Shown here in pieces: positions 32,906 through 38,928 of a stretch of 38,928 nt of DNA. This stretch comes from Anaerolineae bacterium (GTDB lineage Bacteria > Chloroflexota > Anaerolineae > Aggregatilineales > Ch27): the NCBI GenBank assembly GCA_013178165.1, contig JABLXG010000002.1, forward strand, positions 1 to 38,928, given 5' to 3'. The position numbers and the translations under genes were made by a program. Each line of letters starts with the position of its first letter. Position 1 is the stretch's first letter. The notes under the pieces were generated by a model. The model saw only the letters and a list, made by a program, of their open reading frames with translations. It ran no database searches and was not told the origin of the DNA.

Positions 32906-34459
32906 ATGGCTTCCCTGCAAGAGAAAATCGGTCAGATGTTGCTGGTAGGCTTTGAGGGCCTGCAAGCGCCGCAATACATCCTGGACTGGCTAACGGAAGG
33001 GCGGGTCGGCGGCATCATCCTGTTCGCCCGCAATGTCGCTACGCCGGAACAGCTGGCCGAACTGGTTCGCTCTCTGCGTCGCGCCGCCCGCCATCCCCTC
33101 CTGATCGCCATCGATCAGGAAGGCGGCATCGTCGCCCGCCTGCGCCACGGCTTCACCGAAAGCCCCGGCGCAATGGCCCTGGGGGCCGCCGATTCAGAGG
33201 TACTGGCGGAACGGGTGGCCGCCGCCCTGGGGGCGGAACTGCACGCGCTGGGCATCAACTTCAACCTGGCGCCCGTGGTAGACATCGGCCACGACAGCAG
33301 CAACCCCGTGATCAGCACCCGCACCCTGGGGATTGACCCTGCACGGGTCAGCCGGCTGGCCGTCGCCCAGGTGCGCGGCTTTCAAAGGGCCGGGGTGGGC
33401 GCCTGCGCCAAACACTTCCCCGGCCACGGCAACACGCCAACCGATTCGCATGTCAGCCTGCCAGTGGTCAGCGGGTCGGTCGATTTTCTGTGGCAGCATG
33501 ACCTGATCCCCTTCCGGGCGGCGGTGGAAGCCGGTATCGCCAGCGTGATGATCAGTCACGTCAAATTCGAGGCGATTGATCCTGATTATCCTTCCACCCT
33601 GTCCCCGGCTATCATCACCGGCCTGTTGCGGCACGAGATCGGCTTTGATGGCCTGGTCGTCACTGATTGCATGGAGATGCAGGCCATCACCCAGAACTAC
33701 GGTGCAGGTGAATCGGCGGTGCTGGCAGCGCTGGCAGGGGCTGACGCGATGTTCTTCTCCCACACACGGGCCAATCAGGAAGCTGCTTACAACGCCCTGC
33801 TGGACGCCGCCGAAAGCGGACGCCTGCCGCTGGAGCGCATCGAGCAGGCCATCGCCCACATCAACGCCTTCACCAGCCGCTACCCCGGCGGCGAACCGGG
33901 CGATCTGAGCGTCATCCGCCACCCGGATCACCTGGCCGTCTGCCGGGCCGCTGCCGAGGCCGGGACTGTGCTGGTCACCGCCGATCCGGCTTCCTTCCCC
34001 CTGCGTCCGGAAAGTCAGCGCATCGCTCTGGTGGAATTCGCCTCCCACCTGGAAACCGGCGCAGTAGACCAGAGTGGGCTGAGCGGGCTGGGCACGCTGT
34101 TGCACGCTCAGGCGCCGCGGATCATCCACCTGGCCCTCAACCCTGCCGAACCACAGGGCGAGACCCTGGAAGAAGCGCGGCGGATGGTCCGGGCGGCGGA
34201 TGTGGCCATCGTAGCCACGCGCAGCGCCCATTTGCTGCCCAAACAACGGGAAATCGCCCAGGAGCTACTGGACATGGCGCACCGCAGCATCCTGCTCTGC
34301 CTGCGCAATCCGTACGATATCGAAGTGCTGGACGGCCCGGATACGATTCTGTGCACCTGCGGCGACGCCATGCCCTCGTTGCAGGCGGCAGTGGACGCCC
34401 TGCTGGGCCGCTTCACGCCGACCGGTCGTCTGCCGGTGCCTGTCAAGGGGGTTAGCTAA
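32906..34459 (+). CDS. GH3 beta-N-acetylhexosaminidase-like enzyme (NagZ family)
   Basis: A 517-residue cytoplasmic enzyme, no signal peptide. GH3 landmarks: LIAIDQEGG (~67-74), NFNLAPVVDI, AKHFPGHGNTPTDSH (168-182, with the His of the flexible catalytic loop) and nucleophile D254 in VVTDCMEM. The C-terminal ~190 residues are an extra alpha/beta domain (GTVLVTADPASF), so the protein is longer than single-domain NagZ (~340) and resembles two-domain Gram-positive forms. MASLQEKIGQMLLVGFEG is the normal family start; ATG 32852 is open but adds an atypical leader. It is likely to release GlcNAc from muropeptides or chito-oligosaccharides, consistent with the importer downstream. Confidence 0.85.
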   Translation: MASLQEKIGQMLLVGFEGLQAPQYILDWLTEGRVGGIILFARNVATPEQLAELVRSLRRAARHPLLIAIDQEGGIVARLRHGFTESPGAMALGAADSEVLAERVAAALGAELHALGINFNLAPVVDIGHDSSNPVISTRTLGIDPARVSRLAVAQVRGFQRAGVGACAKHFPGHGNTPTDSHVSLPVVSGSVDFLWQHDLIPFRAAVEAGIASVMISHVKFEAIDPDYPSTLSPAIITGLLRHEIGFDGLVVTDCMEMQAITQNYGAGESAVLAALAGADAMFFSHTRANQEAAYNALLDAAESGRLPLERIEQAIAHINAFTSRYPGGEPGDLSVIRHPDHLAVCRAAAEAGTVLVTADPASFPLRPESQRIALVEFASHLETGAVDQSGLSGLGTLLHAQAPRIIHLALNPAEPQGETLEEARRMVRAADVAIVATRSAHLLPKQREIAQELLDMAHRSILLCLRNPYDIEVLDGPDTILCTCGDAMPSLQAAVDALLGRFTPTGRLPVPVKGVS

Positions 34460-34487
34460 ATCACCTAAACAAACTGCCCTAGATTGT

Positions 34488-34516
34488 TTGACACTATTGC
34501 CCAAATGGGGCATAGT
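34488..34516 (+). promoter_or_regulatory. Strong promoter of the importer operon with internal dyad
   Basis: TTGACA (34488-34493), a 17-bp spacer, and CATAGT (34511-34516). Inside the spacer TGCCC-AAATG-GGGCA (34498-34512) is a perfect 5-bp inverted repeat in the position of a repressor operator. The ATG of the binding-protein gene follows at 34570. Confidence 0.7.
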
Positions 34517-34569
34517 GAAAATGAAGCAATTTCCACATGTGTCTGCTTCACCAGGTACTGGAGGGGAAG

Positions 34570-36318
34570 ATGCGCAAACTAACAGTTCTGATCCTGCTGG
34601 CCCTGCTGCTGACCAGCGTAGCGCCGGTCATCGGGCAGGCCGGGCAAGCACCGGCGGGCACCTTCTATGGCGCCTGGCCGTACTTCCTGCCGCCCGACGG
34701 CCACCTGAACAGCTTCGCCACCGGCGGGCCAAGTGGCATCGGCCTGTACTATCGCTGGGTCGAACTGCCGATGGCCTACTTCCTGCGCGCCCAGGGCGAA
34801 TATGAACCCTGGCTGGCCGAGAGCTGGGAGTTCGAGGGCGATGAGGCGTTCGTCGTCCATCTACGTCAGGATGCCAAGTGGAGCGACGGCAGCCCTATCA
34901 CCGCCGATGATCTGGTTGGCACCTATGCAATTGGTCGTATCCTGCTGTGGAGCGACTTCAACTACGTTGGCGATGTAGAGAAAGTTGACGATTACACCGT
35001 CCGCTTCCATCTGTCCAACCCCTCGCTGCTGGCCCGCCACCTGATTCTGCGCACCACGATCCGTAGCATGGCCGTCTATGGCGACCTGGCCCAGAAAGCC
35101 ATGGAAGTCTACGCGAGTGGCGCCAACAAGGACAGCGAAAGCTGGCTGGCCCTGCAGACCGAGATCAAGGAATTCCGTCCTGAGGCCGTCGTCGCCAGTG
35201 GGCCGTTCATCTATGGTCTGGAGGACATCGGCGACAGCTTCATGACCCTTCACTGGCAGCCCAATAGCATCTTCTCCGAAACTGTCAAGTTCGGGGAAGT
35301 GAAGATCTGGTACGGCGAGACCGAGGCCGTAACCCCGCTGGTGCTGGATGGCAAGGTCAGCTACGCCACCCATGGCTTCCCGCCCGCGACTGACCAGGCG
35401 ATGATGGATGCCGGGCTGCGTATCATCCGTGGCCCCTATGGCTATGGCGCGGCAGTCTACATCAACCATGACAAGTATCCCTTCAGCCGGCCGGAAGTGC
35501 GCCGGGCGATGGCCATGGTCATCGACCGCGCCGAGAGCGCCTTCCTGACCAAGGGTCTCAGCGCCCTGCCCGTGCAATACATGGCGGGTATGGCTGATAG
35601 CCTGGTTGAGCTATGGCTGAGCGAGGAAGACCGGGCCGCCCTCAATACCTACCCATACGACCCCGCTGCGGCGGAGCAGTTGCTGCTGAGCATCGGCTTT
35701 ACCCGCGACGCCAATGGCAAGTGGCTGGATGACAACGGCGATCCGGTCGTCGGCGAGTACATCTTCCAGGCGGAATGGGCTGACTATGGCGCGGCTGCCC
35801 AGAACGCTGTCGAGCAACTCAACGACTTCGGCTTCCAGATCACCGGTCGCGCCGTGCAGTGGCAGCAACTAGACGAGGACCTCAAGGCGGGTAACTTCAC
35901 CCTGACGGTCCGCAGCTGGGGCGCCGCTTCGCCCTTCCCCAGTGACCAGTTCAACCAGGTACTCCGTACCTGGAACTACCCCGGTCTGGGAGAAGGCCAG
36001 AAGGGCATCAACTTCCCGATGGAGTTTGAATGGCGGGGCGAACAGATCGACTTTGGCAAGCTGATCGCCGATGCTGGCGCCGGCCTGGATCCAGAAGCGC
36101 AGCGGCCCTTCGTGGCCAAGGCTGCCGCGATCTACAACGACCTGCTGCCGGTCATCCCGCTGAGCGAGGCGCTGGCCAACAACCCGCTCAACGAGAACCT
36201 GGTCAGCGGCGCGCCGGCTGATGACGACCCGATCTGGCTCAACGGCGGCGGCTCCGTTGACAACTACATCACCTATCTGGTGATGAATGGCATCCTCACA
36301 CCGGGGCCGGAGGCTTAA
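34570..36318 (+). CDS. ABC importer solute-binding protein (SBP_bac_5, Opp/Dpp type)
   Basis: A 582-residue protein. It has a Sec signal (MRKLTVLILLALLLTSVAPV), no lipobox Cys near the cleavage site, then the family-5 binding fold: LAESWEF, VVHLRQDAKWSDGSPITADD (the family hallmark), and YINHDKYPFSRPEVRRAMAM. The family binds oligopeptides, nickel or oligosaccharides, and the ligand is not readable. GGAGGGG lies just before ATG 34570; a longer frame from 34537 masks the signal. A non-lipidated form is unusual for an organism without a periplasm-retaining outer membrane, so anchoring may be indirect. It is the first gene of the importer operon. Confidence 0.9.
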   Translation: MRKLTVLILLALLLTSVAPVIGQAGQAPAGTFYGAWPYFLPPDGHLNSFATGGPSGIGLYYRWVELPMAYFLRAQGEYEPWLAESWEFEGDEAFVVHLRQDAKWSDGSPITADDLVGTYAIGRILLWSDFNYVGDVEKVDDYTVRFHLSNPSLLARHLILRTTIRSMAVYGDLAQKAMEVYASGANKDSESWLALQTEIKEFRPEAVVASGPFIYGLEDIGDSFMTLHWQPNSIFSETVKFGEVKIWYGETEAVTPLVLDGKVSYATHGFPPATDQAMMDAGLRIIRGPYGYGAAVYINHDKYPFSRPEVRRAMAMVIDRAESAFLTKGLSALPVQYMAGMADSLVELWLSEEDRAALNTYPYDPAAAEQLLLSIGFTRDANGKWLDDNGDPVVGEYIFQAEWADYGAAAQNAVEQLNDFGFQITGRAVQWQQLDEDLKAGNFTLTVRSWGAASPFPSDQFNQVLRTWNYPGLGEGQKGINFPMEFEWRGEQIDFGKLIADAGAGLDPEAQRPFVAKAAAIYNDLLPVIPLSEALANNPLNENLVSGAPADDDPIWLNGGGSVDNYITYLVMNGILTPGPEA

Positions 36319-36340
36319 TCGCTTCATCCGCAAACTGGTC

Positions 36341-36364
36341 GACCGGGGGTCTAAGCCCCCGGTC
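36341..36364 (+). other. Hairpin after the binding-protein gene
   Basis: Perfect 9-bp arms GACCGGGGG and CCCCCGGTC with a 6-nt loop, starting 23 bp past the stop, and no T-tract. It probably protects or partly terminates the abundant binding-protein transcript ahead of the permease genes, a common arrangement in importer operons. Confidence 0.6.
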
Positions 36365-36426
36365 TGAGACCAAGCAGAAGTCTGAAGGATAGGCTGTTAA
36401 CAGCGTCAGTATGTCGCGTTTTCGCC

Positions 36427-36448
36427 GGGTGGGGGGCCACCCCCACCC
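36427..36448 (+). other. Second GC hairpin / G-tract stem
   Basis: Perfect 9-bp arms GGGTGGGGG and CCCCCACCC with a 4-nt loop GCCA. With the first hairpin it makes a tandem pair within 110 bp. It is followed by GTTCTCGTT, only weakly T-rich. The G-run could also form alternative structures. Confidence 0.5.
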
Positions 36449-36472
36449 GTTCTCGTTGCCGGTCAGCGGCGG

Positions 36473-36478
36473 TATAAT
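36473..36478 (+). promoter_or_regulatory. TATAAT -10 element before the permease gene
   Basis: A perfect TATAAT lies 81 bp before the permease ATG. The hexamer 17 bp upstream, TTCTCG, is a poor -35, so this would be an activator-dependent or weak internal promoter. Confidence 0.4.
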
Positions 36479-36558
36479 CACCGTCAGCCGGCGAGCAAGA
36501 GCGGGCCTGCCAGAACATGTTACGCCAGCTAGCGCCCAGTTGAGATACCACCTGACCT

Positions 36559-37641
36559 ATGGAAGCAACGACTTCTCCCCAAGCTGTTCGATCCGGATGG
36601 GCCGCGTTCTGGAAGGCAACCCGGCGCGCCCTGACTGGCTATACCGCGCGAACCATCCTGCAGGGGTTGCTAACCATCTGGGCGGTGATGACCTTTACTT
36701 TTGTGCTTATCCGCCAGATGCCTTCCAACCCGGTGCAGATCGAGGCGGAACGGATCGTCCGCGAAGAGCTGGTCTCGTACGAAGAGGCGTACAGCCGCGC
36801 CGCTTCGCTCTTCGACTTTGACCCCAACCAGCCACTCATCGAGCAGTACGTCGAGTACCTGGCCAAGCTCATCCGCCTGGACTTCGGCCAGTCGATCACC
36901 TCCGCCGGCACGCCAGTGCTTGACCAGATTCTGCAGTACCTGCCCTGGACGGTTTTTAGCGTCGGGCTGGGGTTGCTGATCAGCTTCACCATCGGCATCT
37001 TCGTAGGGATGGCCATGGCCTACTGGCGCGGCGGTATCCTGGACAACGTGGTGACCGCCCTCGCCTCCATCCTGTTTGGCATCCCCAACTACATCATTGC
37101 CCTGCTGATCATCCTGATTCTGGGGGTGCAACTCAAGGTTATCAATATCTCCGAGGCCCTGGGCCGGGTCGATCCCACGATCGAGCCGGGCTTCACGCCG
37201 GAATACATTGGCAGCGTGCTCAGCCACGCCGTACTGCCGGTGCTCACCTATGTCTCAGCAACAGTTGGCGGCTGGATTCTGACGATGAAAAGCAGCACTA
37301 TTGCTACCCTGGGCGAGGAATACGTCACGGTAGCTCACGCCCGCGGGCTGAGCCAGTGGCGTGTCCTGACCGCTTACGTGGGCCGCAACGCCATGCTGCC
37401 ACTGGTCACCCGCCTGGCCATCAGCATCGGCTTCGTTGTCGGCGGCAGTGTGATCATCGAGGATATTTACCGCTACCGGGGCCTGGGCAAGTTCCTGACC
37501 ACCGCCATTGTGGCCCGCGACTACACCTCGATGCAGGGCGTCTTCCTGGTGATCGCGGTCTCGGTGGTGGTTGCTAACATGCTGGCGGATGTCCTCTACG
37601 GCGCCCTTGATCCGCGTGTGCGCGTCGGAAAGGAGCAGTGA
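36559..37641 (+). CDS. Opp/Dpp-type permease (OppB family)
   Basis: A 360-residue membrane protein with about six spans. Family landmarks are TILQGLLTIWAVMTFTFVLIR at the first span, PNYIIALLIILILGVQL, EEYVTVAHARGLSQWRVL (the EAA-type coupling helix that contacts the ATPase) and GGSVIIEDIYRYRGLGKFL. It follows the binding protein by 240 bp with two hairpins between. No clear ribosome binding site precedes the ATG. The stop overlaps the next gene's GTG (GTGA). Confidence 0.92.
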   Translation: MEATTSPQAVRSGWAAFWKATRRALTGYTARTILQGLLTIWAVMTFTFVLIRQMPSNPVQIEAERIVREELVSYEEAYSRAASLFDFDPNQPLIEQYVEYLAKLIRLDFGQSITSAGTPVLDQILQYLPWTVFSVGLGLLISFTIGIFVGMAMAYWRGGILDNVVTALASILFGIPNYIIALLIILILGVQLKVINISEALGRVDPTIEPGFTPEYIGSVLSHAVLPVLTYVSATVGGWILTMKSSTIATLGEEYVTVAHARGLSQWRVLTAYVGRNAMLPLVTRLAISIGFVVGGSVIIEDIYRYRGLGKFLTTAIVARDYTSMQGVFLVIAVSVVVANMLADVLYGALDPRVRVGKEQ

Positions 37642-37643
37642 GC

Positions 37644-38831
37644 GTGGACCTGCAAAGCCTTGCCAGCCCCACCGGCCTGCTCATCGGCGCTCTATGTGGC
37701 CTTGTGCCGCTGATCATCGCCCTCCGCAACCGAACACCCCGGCCTGGCATCCTCGGCTTCCTGGCCTGCCTGCTGAGCGGGTTTGCCTGCAATGTGCTGG
37801 GCGGGCTGCCGATGATCCTGTTGACGGTTGCCGTAGTTGTTTCCTATACCTACACCGATCGGGATGATCCCTTTCTGTCACGGGCCGCCCTGGAAGAAGT
37901 GGATTTTGAGGAAACATTTGGCGCGATGGTCACCCGTCGCCTGGCCAGTCTCGGTCGTACTATCCGCGCAGCCAGCCGCGCCCTGGTCCGTAACAAAGCC
38001 GGGTTCCTGGGCTTTCTGGGATTGGTGTTCTTCTTTGTTCTAAACGTCTTTGGGCCGATGGTGATCCCTTATGATGGCCAGCCACACTTCTATGATCGCC
38101 GGCGCGAAGGCGCGATCAACCTGTTTCAGGGGCCATCGGCGGAATTCCCGCTGGGGTTGGACTGGCAGGGGCGCGATATCCTCTCGCATATTGTGCATGG
38201 CGGGCGTGCTCTGATCATCACCTCGGTGCAGGCGGGTGTGATCACCACGGTCATCGCCGTGATCCTGGGGGCCGTCGCCGCCCTGATCGGCGGCCTGCTT
38301 GACCAGATTCTCAACGCTATCGCCAACTTTATCCTGACCATCCCGCAATTCCCGTTACTGGTGGTCCTGGCCGGGCTGATCAGCTTTGAAGATCGCTTCT
38401 TCCTGGCGGTGCTGCTGGGCCTGCTGGATTGGCCGACTCTGATGCGCGCCGTCCGCGCCCAGGTGCTCAGCCTGCGCGAACGCGATTACGTAGAAGCCGC
38501 CTATGCCCTCGATCTGGGTCTGCCGCATATCGTCATGCGGGAAGTCCTGCCGCAGATGATCAGCTACATCGTCATCAACATGATCTTCTCCATCCGCGGG
38601 GCCATGTACGCCATCGTCGGGCTGGTCTTCCTGGGTATGGTGCCATTCACCGAACCGGACTGGGGCGTGATGATCTTCATGGGCCGTTCCCAGGGCGCGC
38701 TATTCTCGGCGGAGGCAGCCAGCATGCTGCTCTCCCCGGTGGTCGCGGTAGCCCTGTTCCAGCTCTCGCTGGTACTCTTTACCCGCTCGCTGGAGGAAGT
38801 CTTCAACCCTCGTCTGCGGGCTGGCCTGTAG
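37644..38831 (+). CDS. Opp/Dpp-type permease (OppC family) with extra N-terminal spans
   Basis: A 395-residue protein. The OppC core spans ~105-395 with FPLGLDWQGRDILSHIVHGG (the family's LGTDxxGRD) and the coupling helix EAAYALDLGLPHIVMREVLP. Ahead of it are ~85 extra residues with two to three hydrophobic stretches (LLIGALCGLVPLIIAL and GFLACLLSGFACNVLGG, then MILLTVAVVVSYTYT), which ordinary OppC proteins lack. GTG 37644 is preferred, with AAAGGAG 8 nt upstream; GTG 37638 overlaps the previous stop. Confidence 0.88.
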   Translation: MDLQSLASPTGLLIGALCGLVPLIIALRNRTPRPGILGFLACLLSGFACNVLGGLPMILLTVAVVVSYTYTDRDDPFLSRAALEEVDFEETFGAMVTRRLASLGRTIRAASRALVRNKAGFLGFLGLVFFFVLNVFGPMVIPYDGQPHFYDRRREGAINLFQGPSAEFPLGLDWQGRDILSHIVHGGRALIITSVQAGVITTVIAVILGAVAALIGGLLDQILNAIANFILTIPQFPLLVVLAGLISFEDRFFLAVLLGLLDWPTLMRAVRAQVLSLRERDYVEAAYALDLGLPHIVMREVLPQMISYIVINMIFSIRGAMYAIVGLVFLGMVPFTEPDWGVMIFMGRSQGALFSAEAASMLLSPVVAVALFQLSLVLFTRSLEEVFNPRLRAGL

Positions 38832-38842
38832 GAAACGCGCTT

Positions 38843-38928
38843 ATGTCCATCTCCGATTCCACCGTCCTCAGTGTTCAGGATATCTCGATCAGCTATCTGG
38901 CCCACCGGGGCAAGGTGCGGGCTGTCAG
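38843..38928 (+). CDS. Importer ATPase, 5' end only (OppD/DppD-like)
   Basis: The first 28 codons read VLSVQDISISYLAHRGKVRAV after a short leader, the usual start of an Opp/Dpp ATPase before its Walker A, which lies outside the window. AGGAA lies 9 nt before ATG and 11 bp separate it from the permease stop. Identification rests on this opening and its place in the operon. Confidence 0.7.
   Translation, partial: MSISDSTVLSVQDISISYLAHRGKVRAV

Overview
The window is GC-rich (roughly 60%) bacterial DNA. It most resembles a member of the Chloroflexota (Anaerolineae-like). That placement is an inference from several features together: secreted proteins with Thr-Pro-rich linkers, a Sec-type (clade II) N2O reductase operon, PASTA and DUF11/DUF7507-type surface proteins, and dense operons with ATGA stop/start overlaps. 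No rRNA, tRNA, CRISPR array, phage or insertion sequence is visible.

Region 1 (1-11453, minus strand) is a ten-gene, head-to-tail surface-polysaccharide operon. In transcription order it encodes two family-2 glycosyltransferases, a family-4 glycosyltransferase, a 71-residue Tat-signal mini-protein, a pectate-lyase-like beta-helix protein, a thymidylate-kinase-like protein, a Wzx-type flippase, an APH-like phosphotransferase, an HPr-kinase-like protein, and a secreted protein. The secreted protein's tail is a 102-bp tandem repeat running off the left edge. Upstream (11454-11863) lie three 11-bp-phased direct repeats and a perfect 14-bp palindrome. Next comes an orphan OmpR/PhoB-type response regulator with its own promoter and terminator, and then a divergent shikimate-dehydrogenase-like gene.

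Region 2 (14351-23222, plus strand) is a nitrous oxide respiration island: two CRP/FNR-family regulators, nosZ (Sec signal, all CuZ and CuA ligands present), a nosB-like membrane protein, a single-gene fusion of nosD and nosF, nosY, a copper-ligand-rich YtkA/FixH-like lipoprotein and a membrane-anchored monohaem cytochrome c. CRP-type operators (TGTGA-N6-TCACA type) lie before nosZ and before the second regulator. Both adjacent regulators carry the RE--(x)R recognition-helix pattern of CRP, so operator and regulator chemistry agree.

Region 3 (23244-28512) holds a KimA-like K+ transporter on the minus strand, a divergent third CRP/FNR regulator with an FNR-type helix (E--SR), and a metal operon. 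The metal operon encodes a CxxC heavy-metal chaperone and a P1B-type ATPase with the unusual transmembrane motif CPG instead of CPC. It may supply or control copper near the copper-dependent N2O reductase, but its metal is not proven.

Region 4 (28626-38928) has a PASTA-domain secreted protein, a convergent DUF7507-like surface protein, a DUF4432 (aldose-epimerase-like) protein, a GH3/NagZ-like glycosidase, and an oligopeptide-family ABC importer (binding protein, two permeases, start of the ATPase) that runs off the right edge. The sugar enzymes beside a peptide-family importer suggest uptake of glycan fragments or muropeptides.

The most notable items are the NosD-NosF fusion, the matched CRP-type operators and regulators of the nos island, the Tat mini-protein overlapping a signal-less beta-helix protein, and the CPG ATPase.
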